Source of the DNA: Pseudomonas tumuqii
Lineage (GTDB): Bacteria; Pseudomonadota; Gammaproteobacteria; Pseudomonadales; Pseudomonadaceae
DNA: 48,422 bases
NCBI RefSeq assembly: GCF_013184545.1
Contig: NZ_JAAOJA010000022.1
Span: forward strand, 1-48,422
Direction of reading: 5' to 3'
A model generated the notes under the pieces. The model was not told the origin of the DNA, did not search any database, and worked only from the letters and a program-made list of their open reading frames with translations. Below are positions 34,867 to 43,150 of the stretch, piece by piece. The stretch's first letter is position 1. The number at the start of each line of letters is the position of its first letter. Made by a program: the position numbers and the translations under genes.

Positions 34867-35820
34867 ATGCGAAGCCAGGCCCTGCGCGCCGACCTTTTGA
34901 TGCTGCTGACGGCCATGATCTGGGGCTCGGCCTTCGTCGCCCAGCGCCTGGGCATGGACTCGATAGGACCACTGCTCTACAGCGGTCTGCGTTTTGCCCT
35001 GGCGGTGTTGATTCTGCTGCCGCTGCTACCGCTACTCGAGCGCCGCTCGCGCAGCACGCCCACCGCGCCGCTGAACCGCCATCTGCTGCTGGGTGGCGGC
35101 CTGATGGGCCTGGCACTGGCCCTGGGGATCAATCTGCAGCAGGTCGGTTTGCTCTTCACCAGTGTCACCAACGCCGGATTCATCACCGGCCTGTACGTGA
35201 TCATCGTGCCCCTGCTCGGCCTGTTGCTCGGCCACAAGACGGGGCTGGGCATCTGGCTGGGCGCCTCGCTGGCGGTGGTCGGTATGTTCCTGCTCAGCGT
35301 TGGCGAAGGCTTTCAGGTTGCTTCCGGCGACTGGCTGCAATTGGCCGGAGCCTTGGTCTGGGCCGTGCATGTGCTGCTGGTCGGGGTGTTCGCCAGACGG
35401 CATGACCCTTTGCGTCTGGCCGTGGTGCAGTTCGCCACCTGTGCGCTGATCAGCCTGCTGCTGGCGCTGATCTTCGAGGACATCCGCCTCGACGCGATCA
35501 TCGCCGCCGGGCCAGCGATTCTGTATGGCGGGCTGTTCGGCGTGGCGATCGGCTTTACCCTGCAGGTGGTGGCGCAAAAGCATGCGATCGCCTCGCATGC
35601 CGCGATCATCCTCTCGCTGGAAGCCGTGTTTGCCGCCATTGCAGGCGCCTGGCTACTGGGCGAAGCGCTGCACCTGCGTGGTTATTTCGGCTGTGCGCTG
35701 ATGCTCGCCGGCATGCTGCTGGCGCAACTATGGCCGAAAAACCCCAGCCAACTGCTCACAGAAACAGCCGCAAATGCTGATGCAGGGCGTCGTCCAGATC
35801 AACCGCGCGTGGAGCTTTAG
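34867..35820 (+). CDS. DMT-superfamily transporter (EamA)
   Basis: 317-residue exporter with two EamA repeats and about ten helices. MTAMIWGSAFVAQRLG-type start (LLTAMIWGSAFVAQRLGMDSIGP), TSVTNAGFITGLYVIIVPLLGLLLG in the first half, AIASHAAIILSLEAVFAAIAGAWLLGE in the second. Substrate unknown; relatives export amino acids or metabolites. Start at MRSQALRADLL. Its last 65 bases overlap the convergent DTW gene; the hydrophilic C-terminal tail (about the last 30 residues) is in that overlap and is probably dispensable. Confidence 0.9.
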   Translation: MRSQALRADLLMLLTAMIWGSAFVAQRLGMDSIGPLLYSGLRFALAVLILLPLLPLLERRSRSTPTAPLNRHLLLGGGLMGLALALGINLQQVGLLFTSVTNAGFITGLYVIIVPLLGLLLGHKTGLGIWLGASLAVVGMFLLSVGEGFQVASGDWLQLAGALVWAVHVLLVGVFARRHDPLRLAVVQFATCALISLLLALIFEDIRLDAIIAAGPAILYGGLFGVAIGFTLQVVAQKHAIASHAAIILSLEAVFAAIAGAWLLGEALHLRGYFGCALMLAGMLLAQLWPKNPSQLLTETAANADAGRRPDQPRVEL

Positions 35821-36466
35821 CCGCCAGGTAGTGCTGGCTGAAGACATCCAGATAGGCATTCAGCGCGTCGGCGGCGCGCTGATCGCCGGCCAATTCCAGA
35901 CAGAGCGCCGCCACCTCGGCGGTACACAGGTGATCGTCGCGCGTGGATCGACGCAGACGGTAACGCGACAACTGCTCGGGCTGCAGGCTGAGCACCGGCA
36001 AGCTGTCGAGGTAGGGGCTTTTGCGGAACATCTTGCGCGCCTCGGTCCAGGTCGCATCGAGCAGAATGAACAGTGGCCGCTTGCCAGGCGCATGCTGCAC
36101 CTCACTGACCACCCGCTCAGGCCCGGCGTATTCACCGGGAAATACCAAATAGGGCTGCCACTGCGGATCGCTCAGCAGCGCCGGCAAGGCCGGTTCAACC
36201 GCGGTGCGCAACCAGCCGAAGGCCGAGGTGTCGGCCACTACATCGGCAATCAGCCAACCGGTATTGCTCGGCTTGAGCGCCTCGACATCATGCATCAGCA
36301 GGCACACACCCGACCTGGCCTCGATCTGCGGACGCCAGGCGCACAGGCAATGGCTCAGGGCGAGTCGGCAACGCTGGCAACGCACGGCCTTGGAGCCGCG
36401 GGCCAGGAAGGGTTTTTCACTACGCGCAATGCGCGCGGAGCGCAAACGCGCGACGGCATGGCTCAT
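35756..36466 (-). CDS. DTW-domain tRNA-uridine aminocarboxypropyltransferase
   Basis: 236-residue TapT/YfiP-like enzyme that adds 3-amino-3-carboxypropyl (acp3U) to tRNA uridine using SAM. Zinc-type CQRCRLALSHCLCAW (CxxC...CxC), LMHDVEALKPSNTGWL, and the DTW-family core LLDATWTEARKMFRKSPYLDSLP, RYRLRRSTRDDHLCTAEVAAL. DTW here reads DATW, as common. Start at MSHAVARL; an earlier codon run is possible. Overlaps the DMT gene tail in the opposite strand. Confidence 0.87.
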   Translation of the reverse strand: MSHAVARLRSARIARSEKPFLARGSKAVRCQRCRLALSHCLCAWRPQIEARSGVCLLMHDVEALKPSNTGWLIADVVADTSAFGWLRTAVEPALPALLSDPQWQPYLVFPGEYAGPERVVSEVQHAPGKRPLFILLDATWTEARKMFRKSPYLDSLPVLSLQPEQLSRYRLRRSTRDDHLCTAEVAALCLELAGDQRAADALNAYLDVFSQHYLAAKAPRAVDLDDALHQHLRLFL

Positions 36467-36652
36467 GGGCAAAGCGTTCCGCAGCGAGAAATGGACGGCA
36501 TGTTGGATCCTGGGGCGGTAAGCCCGCCAGTCTAACAAAGCCACCACTATTGCAGGTGGGGTAAACCCCGCCAGCCAAGTAAGATAGTCGCCTGCTGAAC
36601 CTCTGCAGGCTGATGCCTGTCGAAGGGTTCGAACTGACTCTGGAGACCCCCC

Positions 36653-37051
36653 ATGCCGCGCCTGATCGCCGTAATCCTCGCCCTTAGCCTACCCGTGCTC
36701 GCTCAGGCCGCATCGCTGAACGATTTCGAGCTGAGCAAGACCCTTGAACGAGTCGCCCAGGAAAGCAGCGTTGGCACGCCACGGGCGATCAACGAGGATA
36801 TTCTCGATCAAGGTTATAGCGTCAAAGGCAATGAACTGGTCAATCACCTGAGCGTGCGCCCCGACCACGCCGCACAGATGCGCGGCAACCCGGACAGCGT
36901 GCGCGCGCAGTTGGCCAACAGCGTGTGCCGCAACCAGGGCTATCGCCAGTTATTGGCGCGTGGCGCCGTCCTGCGTTACGAATTCAGCGAGTACAAGACC
37001 AATCGTCCGATCGTCAGCGAGCGCTTCAGTAACAGCGACTGCGGCCAATAG
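36653..37051 (+). CDS. PA3611-like secreted protein
   Basis: 132-residue exported protein: signal peptide MPRLIAVILALSLPVLAQA, then a small mature domain with RVAQESSVGTPRAINEDILDQGYSVKG and SVCRNQGYRQLLARGAVLRYEFSEYKTNRP, and two cysteines (C of SVC and of DCGQ) that may form a disulphide. Strong resemblance to P. aeruginosa PA3611, a secreted virulence-associated protein of uncertain function; I recall it as quorum-regulated. GGAG site precedes the ATG. Confidence 0.87.
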   Translation: MPRLIAVILALSLPVLAQAASLNDFELSKTLERVAQESSVGTPRAINEDILDQGYSVKGNELVNHLSVRPDHAAQMRGNPDSVRAQLANSVCRNQGYRQLLARGAVLRYEFSEYKTNRPIVSERFSNSDCGQ

Positions 37052-37165
37052 GTCATGCGTCGGTCGCGCACGTGCATGGGATCGGCGTTCCCCTGTCGCG
37101 CCGATCACCCGCACCCCGCTGCGGACCACCCAGTCGCTTAATATCCTGCTCTCTGCCGGGCGGTT

Positions 37166-39571
37166 CTAGCGCAGGCATTCGGGCTTGCCCTTGCCGGCCA
37201 GCGCAGCCCGCTCCTCGCGACTCAAGAGCTTCTGGGCGGGGATACCCAACAGCTCTGCTACTGCTTGCAACACGTGCGCCCAGGTCGCCTGATTGGCGAA
37301 CAGCATGCCCGCCTCATCCAGGGTGCCACCGCGGTTGCGGTAACCCAGCACCCGGTTGTTGCGGGCATCGCCGAGGATCGGCCAGAGATGCCCACGCGCC
37401 ACTTCCGGGCGCATATGGGTCAGCAGCACGCGGCGCGGATACCGCGCAGGGAATAACGCAGTGCGGAGTGCGGCCGGCGCCACGACTTGTGCTTCCCAGT
37501 GATCCCGCGGCTCACGAAAGCGCCCCGGTTCCTGCAGGTAAATCAGGCGCCAGGCGCATTTCTTCGCACTCAGGCGCACCGCCGCACGGCGCATCTCGCT
37601 CAACTGATAAGCGCCGGTGGCGATCAGCAGCACGGGGTCGGCGCCATCGTGCTGGTCCAGCAGGAGGGCACCATCACGGGCCAGTTGTTCGGCCTGCTGT
37701 TGATCGAACTGAGCCGGGCGTTCGCGCTTGGGGCTGACGATACAAGCCAGCTGCCCGCGCGCCTGGTAGACCGCCGGCAGCAGGGCCAGCAATGAGTTAT
37801 GGTCGGCCGGAAACAGCACCCGCAGCATGTCGTTCATCTCGCCGAGCAGCGCCTCGCAGAAACTGGTGTCCTGGTGCGATTGCTGGTTCTTGCCGTTCTC
37901 CCAGGTATGCGAAGTCGCCACCAGCGGCCAGCCAAGCCAGCCGGCAGGACGCCCCACTTCCTTCTGCTGCCTGGCGAAGATCAGGGTCTGGCGCACCGCG
38001 CCGAGCATCTTCACGCAGAAGGCTTCATAACTCGCCACCAGGTTCAGGCCGCCTTGATTGGCCAGGCAGGCAGACACCACCGCCTCCTCGTTGAGCACGG
38101 TAATAATCGCGCCATCCACTGCTTCCAACTCGCTTTCAGGCACACAGACCCGGTGCTTGAGGGCATGCAGAACGCCTTCCAGGCGATTACTGGCCAGCTC
38201 ATCCGGATTACCCACCCGCGGGCGCAGCTGCGGATTAGCCTGCACCAGCTCGACGAAGAAGCGGTCCAGCGCCGACATCGGCGAGCAGCTTTGCCCGTGG
38301 TAGTGCAGTTCGGGCAGTTGCAGCGCCACGGGCTGGCGTAACGCCAACGGATGGTCGCGCTCCAGCGCACGCTCGCCGTGCGCGCAACGGAATTGCGCGC
38401 AGGCCTGGGCCAATTCGTCAGGCGCCACCCACAGGCCGGCAGCATGCCGATTGAACAGCGCACGCGCGGCGTCGTCGTGATGTGGATTGGCCGGCAGCGG
38501 CAGGTTGTGCGCGGCGTTGCTGCCGGCGCCATAGAAGCCGAAGCCTTTCTCGGTTTCGGCGATCGCGTAAGGCATCGGCAACGGATAATGCAGGATGCCA
38601 CTGTGCAACTCGGCAACCCGATGCCCCAGACGCTGCTCCATCTGCCACAGGGCGCAGACGAAAGCCGCCGGATCGCGCCCATCGAAGCTGATCGGATCGA
38701 ATCCGCAGTGGCGCAGGTGCTGACGAAATCCTTCCAGCCCCGCCTGCGTACCCAGCTCGGTGCGTTGTTCGATACGCCTGCCGTTGGCGATCATCACCGG
38801 TAGCGCCACACCGCAGTCTTGCGCCCGCCACCAGCGCGGCATCCAATCGCTGCCACGCTGCTCTTCGGCCGCGCCATCCGAGAGGAAGGCCACCAGCTTT
38901 TCACCGGGCAAAGGCAAGTGGCAGTACTGCAACTCGGCAAAGCCGAGGTAGCCCCCTTCGGCGATACCGCCAGCGGTATGCGGATTGACGTGACTGCCCA
39001 GGGGCACTCCCGGCGCGCCATCGGGCGCCTGGGCATAGCTGTAGAAATCCGCCACCAGCCGGCTCATGCCACCTTCATCGCAGCTGTAGCGCGCAGCCTG
39101 TTCGGGGTGCTGGTTGGCGGTCAGCAGATTCAGCGCCTCGACCGCCGCCACACAGTGGCCCTGGCCCATCAGCCAGCCACGGGTTTCCCCCGTCAGGGCA
39201 TTCAACGCCAGGTAGGCGGCATAGGCGGGCACCATGTTCAAGGCGCCACCGGTGTGTCCCTCGGGCTTTACCTTGAAGTCGTCAGGTTCCAGGGCCATAC
39301 CGTCCAGGCGCACGCGCCTGGCATAGGTCATGTGCACCACCAGCCATAACCCGGCGGCGTTCAGCCGGTCCAATGCGCGCAGCAGGGCATAGACGCTGGC
39401 CAGGTCAGGCTGCTGACCGGCCTGGACCAATTGATGGGCCATTCGAAAGACCGCCGCACGGGTCTCTGAACTATGCTCTACAGGGCCGTAGCCCTGCTGC
39501 CAAGCGGCGAAGCCGGGCTCGACCAGGGCATGTGCGGCCAGTTCGCTGGCACTCGGCAATAGTTGCGACAT
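37166..39571 (-). CDS. Divergent phosphoketolase-family TPP enzyme (PA3613-like)
   Basis: 801 residues, phosphoketolase length, with recognisable XFP domains: SCDEGGMS and GSHVNPHTAGGIAEGGYLG (164-210), and in the C-terminal part SYEAF, TSHTWENGKNQQSHQD. Two canonical motifs differ: GPGHGGP is EGHTGG at 104-109 and GQGH at 136-139, and the TPP motif GDG is SDG (231-233, SDGAAEEQ). Phosphoketolases cleave xylulose 5-phosphate or fructose 6-phosphate to acetyl phosphate; this clade is sometimes named xylulose-5-phosphate 3-epimerase. Exact reaction unsettled. Ribosome site GGGAGAG. An ANR box lies upstream, so low-oxygen induction is likely. Divergent from an MBL nuclease gene. Confidence 0.8.
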   Translation of the reverse strand: MSQLLPSASELAAHALVEPGFAAWQQGYGPVEHSSETRAAVFRMAHQLVQAGQQPDLASVYALLRALDRLNAAGLWLVVHMTYARRVRLDGMALEPDDFKVKPEGHTGGALNMVPAYAAYLALNALTGETRGWLMGQGHCVAAVEALNLLTANQHPEQAARYSCDEGGMSRLVADFYSYAQAPDGAPGVPLGSHVNPHTAGGIAEGGYLGFAELQYCHLPLPGEKLVAFLSDGAAEEQRGSDWMPRWWRAQDCGVALPVMIANGRRIEQRTELGTQAGLEGFRQHLRHCGFDPISFDGRDPAAFVCALWQMEQRLGHRVAELHSGILHYPLPMPYAIAETEKGFGFYGAGSNAAHNLPLPANPHHDDAARALFNRHAAGLWVAPDELAQACAQFRCAHGERALERDHPLALRQPVALQLPELHYHGQSCSPMSALDRFFVELVQANPQLRPRVGNPDELASNRLEGVLHALKHRVCVPESELEAVDGAIITVLNEEAVVSACLANQGGLNLVASYEAFCVKMLGAVRQTLIFARQQKEVGRPAGWLGWPLVATSHTWENGKNQQSHQDTSFCEALLGEMNDMLRVLFPADHNSLLALLPAVYQARGQLACIVSPKRERPAQFDQQQAEQLARDGALLLDQHDGADPVLLIATGAYQLSEMRRAAVRLSAKKCAWRLIYLQEPGRFREPRDHWEAQVVAPAALRTALFPARYPRRVLLTHMRPEVARGHLWPILGDARNNRVLGYRNRGGTLDEAGMLFANQATWAHVLQAVAELLGIPAQKLLSREERAALAGKGKPECLR

Positions 39572-39596
39572 GGGCGCTCTCCCGGTGTTTTCGCAC

Positions 39597-39639
39597 AGTC
39601 TAGGACAACCAGAGCAGCCGACACCCTGATATGCATCAA
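39597..39639 (-). promoter_or_regulatory. ANR box and promoter of the phosphoketolase-like gene
   Basis: CTGATATGCATCAA (39626-39639) matches the ANR consensus at 9 of 10. A -10-like TAGACT lies at 39602-39597 on the minus strand, giving a start near 39590, about 42 bases from the box centre. The box is symmetric and only 67 bases before the opposite gene, but no good -10 is seen in that direction. Confidence 0.75.
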
Positions 39640-39699
39640 GGCCGCTAGCCGTCATTCGCGGCACTCTGTGGTCATTCACCCTCATCAAGGATTTCCCAC

Positions 39700-41103
39700 A
39701 TGGCTCTGCTCAGTTTCCTTGGCGCCATCCAGCAAGTCACCGGTTCCTGCTACCTGATCGAAAGCCGCGATGGCGCCAAAGTGCTGCTGGAGTGCGGCAT
39801 GCGCCAGGGGCGCCGTGAAGAGGAGGAAGGCAACCGCGCGCCCTTCCCCTTCGACCCTCTGAGCCTGGATGCCGTGGTGATTTCCCACGCCCATATCGAC
39901 CATAGCGGCCTGCTGCCCAAACTGGCCGGGGCCGGTTATCGCGGGCCGATCTTCGCCACCGACGCCAGTTGTGAACTGATGGAACTGATGCTGCTGGATG
40001 CGGCGCAGATCCAGGAAAAGGATACCGAGTGGGAGAACAAGTGGCGTGCGCGCCTGGGCAAGCCGCCGCTCAGCCCGCTGTACACCACCGAGGATGCCGA
40101 GCAGGCACTCAAGCAACGACGCCCGCAGGCCTATGGCGAGCCAATCGAAGTGGCCAAGGGCGTACAGGTAACCTTTCACGATGCCGGGCATATCCTTGGC
40201 TCGGCAATCGTCGAACTGCAGGTGCAGGATCATCACCTGACCCGTCGCCTGGTGTTTTCCGGCGACCTCGGCAACACCTGCTCACCGCTGATGCACGCCC
40301 CGACTACGCTCGATCGCGCCGATCTGGTGCTACTGGAATCCACTTACGGCGATCGCGATCACCGCTGCAGTGACGACACCCTGGATGAGCTGGCCGAGAT
40401 TCTCCAGCAGGCCCATCGCGACGGCGGCAACGTACTGATTCCGGCCTTCGCCGTGGGCCGTACCCAGGACCTGATCTACTACCTCGGGCGTTTCTACCAG
40501 GAAGGCCGACTGCCGCAGCAGGCGGTGTTTCTCGACAGCCCGATGGCCATTCGAGCCAACGCCATCTATTCGCGCTTTCAACACCTGTTCGACCCGGACG
40601 ATCATGCGGCCATCGCGGACAAACCCGCCAGGCGCATCGAGGACTGGCTGCCGATACTGCGCTGCACGCCGACGCCGGAGGAGTCCATGGCGATCAACCG
40701 GGTCAAGAGCGGCGCCATCATCATCGCCGGTAGTGGCATGTGCACCGGCGGACGCATCGCCCACCACTTCAAGCACAACCTCTGGCGCGAGAATTGCCAT
40801 GTGGTGTTCCCCGGCTTCCAGGCCAGAGGCACCCCGGGGCGCGCCATAGTCGACGGCGCCAGCACGGTGAAAATGCTCCACCAACGCATCGCGGTCAAAG
40901 CGCAGATCCACACCCTCGGTGGTTTCTCCGCCCATGCCGGACAGTCGCAGTTACTCGACTGGGTCAGTCATTTCGACCATCACCCCGAGCTGTATCTGGT
41001 GCATGGCGAGCTGGAGAAAATGCAGGTGCTGCAACAAGCCCTGCGCGAGCGCCTCAACTGGATTGCCAGCATTCCCGAGCCAGGCGAACAGATCGCCATC
41101 TGA
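39700..41103 (+). CDS. MBL-fold beta-CASP RNA-processing nuclease (Ysh1-like)
   Basis: 467-residue metallo-beta-lactamase fold with beta-CASP insertion, as in CPSF73/Ysh1-type ribonucleases. Zinc motif HAHIDHSG, DAGHILGSA, SGDLG; beta-CASP motifs LESTYGDR, ALLIPAFAVGRTQ-like NVLIPAFAVGRTQDLIYYL, SGMCTGGRI, and GGFSAHAGQSQLLDW near the end. Bacterial members are hydrolytic RNases of uncertain substrate. Divergent from the phosphoketolase-like gene, sharing an intergenic region with an ANR box; the same pairing exists in P. aeruginosa as I recall. Confidence 0.88.
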   Translation: MALLSFLGAIQQVTGSCYLIESRDGAKVLLECGMRQGRREEEEGNRAPFPFDPLSLDAVVISHAHIDHSGLLPKLAGAGYRGPIFATDASCELMELMLLDAAQIQEKDTEWENKWRARLGKPPLSPLYTTEDAEQALKQRRPQAYGEPIEVAKGVQVTFHDAGHILGSAIVELQVQDHHLTRRLVFSGDLGNTCSPLMHAPTTLDRADLVLLESTYGDRDHRCSDDTLDELAEILQQAHRDGGNVLIPAFAVGRTQDLIYYLGRFYQEGRLPQQAVFLDSPMAIRANAIYSRFQHLFDPDDHAAIADKPARRIEDWLPILRCTPTPEESMAINRVKSGAIIIAGSGMCTGGRIAHHFKHNLWRENCHVVFPGFQARGTPGRAIVDGASTVKMLHQRIAVKAQIHTLGGFSAHAGQSQLLDWVSHFDHHPELYLVHGELEKMQVLQQALRERLNWIASIPEPGEQIAI

Positions 41104-41478
41104 GCAATGCGGGACGACTGCAGCAAGCCGAACCGGTGCAATCCCCAAGGATTGCAGGCGCGGGGCTGTCTAGGGCGAGTGCCCCCCTACGGATCGCGGA
41201 CTGACTAAGGTAATGGGTCGCAGCCTAGGGCGTCTGGAGACGGCCGCAGCAGCAGGCGAGAGTTTTTCACCCCTCTCGGCCTTCATGCTGGCGAACCGGC
41301 TCGGGATCCAGCAGCGGGCCAGCCGAATCCGTCACTGACGCCCGCCCAAAACGGATATTTTCTGCAATCTGATCAGGTATTTAGCCCGCCAAAGCACAAG
41401 CCCGAGCCATACTCTGAAGAGGGTCGGGCTTTCACAGTAGCGAAAGAATCCGGCCGGCATCCTGAAAGGAGAAGTCGA
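41104..41478. other. Structured intergenic region, possible ncRNA
   Basis: 375 bases without a gene. Hairpins: GCAATCC-CCAA-GGATTGC (41138-41155), CGTCT-GG-AGACG (41231-41242), and GGCGAGAG...CTCTCGG (41255-41279) with an 11-base-class loop rich in T. Further GC-rich pairing is possible. A terminator-like stem closes the region. No known RNA family is recognised; the sequence does not fit a cobalamin riboswitch, tmRNA, RNase P or 6S RNA. Confidence 0.5.
41398..41433 (+). terminator. Terminator-like stem-loop before the LOG-family gene
   Basis: AAGCCCGA (41398-41405) pairs with TCGGGCTT (41424-41431); the loop holds CTCT-GA-AGAG; TTTC follows. The LOG gene begins 48 bases later on the same strand. 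Confidence 0.65.
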
Positions 41479-42558
41479 ATGCCTTACGAACCGGATGATT
41501 ATTTATCCCGCCACTTCCAGACCAGCGGCATCGACCTCGCCGACAAAGTCGACGAGCTGGTAACCCTGGTCGCCCCTGGCGACAGCCCGAACCTGCCGCT
41601 GTATCGCGACATGCTGATTACGGTGATTCGCATGGCCCAGGCCGACCGCAATCGTTGGGACGCCAAGATCATGCTGCAAACCCTGCGTGAAATGGAGCAC
41701 GCCTTCAGCTCACTGGAGCAGTTCAAACGGCGGCGCAAGGTTACCGTATTCGGCTCGGCGCGTACGCCGCCCAATCACCCGTTGTATGCCTTGGCCCGCG
41801 AACTCGGCGCCACCCTGGCGCGACACGACTTGATGGTGGTTACCGGTGCCGGTGGCGGCATCATGGCCGCCGCCCATGAAGGCGCCGGCCTGGAAAACAG
41901 CCTGGGTTTCAATATCACCCTGCCCTTTGAACAAGGGGCCAATGCCACCGTGCATGGCACCAGCAACCTGCTGTCGTTCCACTTCTTCTTCCTGCGCAAG
42001 CTGTTCTTCGTCAAGGAAGCGGATGGCCTGGTGCTCTGCCCTGGCGGCTTCGGCACGCTGGATGAAGCGCTGGAAGTGCTGACCCTGATTCAAACCGGCA
42101 AGAGTCCACTGGTGCCCGTGGTACTGCTCGATCAACCGGGGGGCAGTTTTTGGGAAGATGCCATGGCCTTTATCGACAAACAGCTGGTGGGTAACCGCTA
42201 TATCCTGCCCAGCGATCTGCATCTGGTGCGCCTGGTCCACAGCGCCACAGAGGCGGCCGATGAAATCGCGCAGTTCTATCGCAATTACCACTCCAGTCGC
42301 TGGCTCAAGGATCGCTATGTGATCCGCCTCAACTACATGCTCAATGAAGCGGCCATGCAGCAGCTGAACATCGAGTTCATCGACCTGTGCAAGAGCGGTG
42401 GTTTCCACCAGCAAGCTTATTGCGAGTCCGAGCAGGACGAGCCGGAACTCTGCCATCTGACTCGCCTGGCATTCGCCTTCAATAGCCGCGACCACGGCCG
42501 CTTGCGCGAATTGCTGAATTTGATCAACCAGCCGCAGCATTGGGAACAGCCAAGCTGA
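41479..42558 (+). CDS. Long LOG-family protein (TIGR00730 type)
   Basis: 359 residues with the lysine-decarboxylase-like LOG fold: GSARTPPNHPLYALARELGATLARHDLMVVTGAGGGIMAAAHEGA and LCPGGFGTLDEALEVLTLIQTGK (PGGFGT catalytic motif). LOG enzymes hydrolyse nucleotide 5'-monophosphates to base plus ribose 5-phosphate; bacterial members may act on AMP or other nucleotides. About 90 extra N-terminal and 60 extra C-terminal residues surround a standard core, so it is longer than the common 180-190-residue form. GGAG site precedes the ATG. Convergent with recX. Confidence 0.85.
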   Translation: MPYEPDDYLSRHFQTSGIDLADKVDELVTLVAPGDSPNLPLYRDMLITVIRMAQADRNRWDAKIMLQTLREMEHAFSSLEQFKRRRKVTVFGSARTPPNHPLYALARELGATLARHDLMVVTGAGGGIMAAAHEGAGLENSLGFNITLPFEQGANATVHGTSNLLSFHFFFLRKLFFVKEADGLVLCPGGFGTLDEALEVLTLIQTGKSPLVPVVLLDQPGGSFWEDAMAFIDKQLVGNRYILPSDLHLVRLVHSATEAADEIAQFYRNYHSSRWLKDRYVIRLNYMLNEAAMQQLNIEFIDLCKSGGFHQQAYCESEQDEPELCHLTRLAFAFNSRDHGRLRELLNLINQPQHWEQPS

Positions 42559-42630
42559 GTACGGTTGGCAAACGAGGTCAGCTTTGCGTAACGCGTAGCG
42601 CCAACAAAGCAGTGCACATAACCGCCGCCG

Positions 42631-42664
42631 ATAAACAGAAAACCCGGAGCACAGGCTCCGGGTT
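42631..42664 (-). terminator. Terminator of recA-recX
   Basis: On the minus strand AACCCGGAGC (42664-42655) pairs with GCTCCGGGTT (42650-42641) around CTGT, followed by TTCTGTTT. Confidence 0.88.
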
Positions 42665-42675
42665 CAAGGGGCGTT

Positions 42676-43140
42676 TCAGTCCAGATCGATGCCGCGCAAC
42701 AAGCGGTCGATCAGATCCAGTGGGTAACCGCGATAACTGAGGAAGCGGCCCTGCTGGGCACGTTCACGGACATCGCCCGGCAGTTGACCGGCGAACTTGC
42801 GGCGCCAGGTTTGCTCCAGTTGCTCACGCCAATCGATGCCGCTGTCGCGCAGTGCTTGCTCGACAGCGGCCCGCGACAAGCCGCGCTGGATCAGCTCTTC
42901 ACGAATGCGCAAGGGCCCATAACCGGCGCGCGCACGATAGCCGACAAAGCTTTCCAGATAACGCGCTTCGGATAACAAACCCTCTTGCGCCAGGCGCTCG
43001 AGGGCTGTGTCGATCAGTTCAACCGGGGCGCCACGCTGACGCAACTTGCGGGTCAACTCGACGCGCCCATGCTCGCGACGCGCCAGTAGATCCATGGCCG
43101 CTCGGCGCACCGCGACGAGGTTATCCAGTACGACAGACAT
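42676..43140 (-). CDS. recX: RecA regulator RecX
   Basis: 154-residue all-helical inhibitor that binds RecA filaments and limits recombination and SOS activity. Three tandem helical repeats: RRAAMDLLARREHGRVELTRKLRQRG, ERLAQEGLLSEARYLESFVGYRARAGYGPLRIREELIQRG and the last with RKFAGQLPGDVRERAQQGRFLSYRGYPLDLI. Starts 10 bases after recA and shares its terminator, so RecA and its inhibitor are made together from an SOS promoter. Confidence 0.95.
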   Translation of the reverse strand: MSVVLDNLVAVRRAAMDLLARREHGRVELTRKLRQRGAPVELIDTALERLAQEGLLSEARYLESFVGYRARAGYGPLRIREELIQRGLSRAAVEQALRDSGIDWREQLEQTWRRKFAGQLPGDVRERAQQGRFLSYRGYPLDLIDRLLRGIDLD

Positions 43141-43150
43141 ACTCTACGAA

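Noticed and set aside
41104..41260. Cobalamin riboswitch, suggested by CCGGTGCAATCC-like text
   Set aside because: The conserved B12-box core is not present and no cobalamin gene follows.
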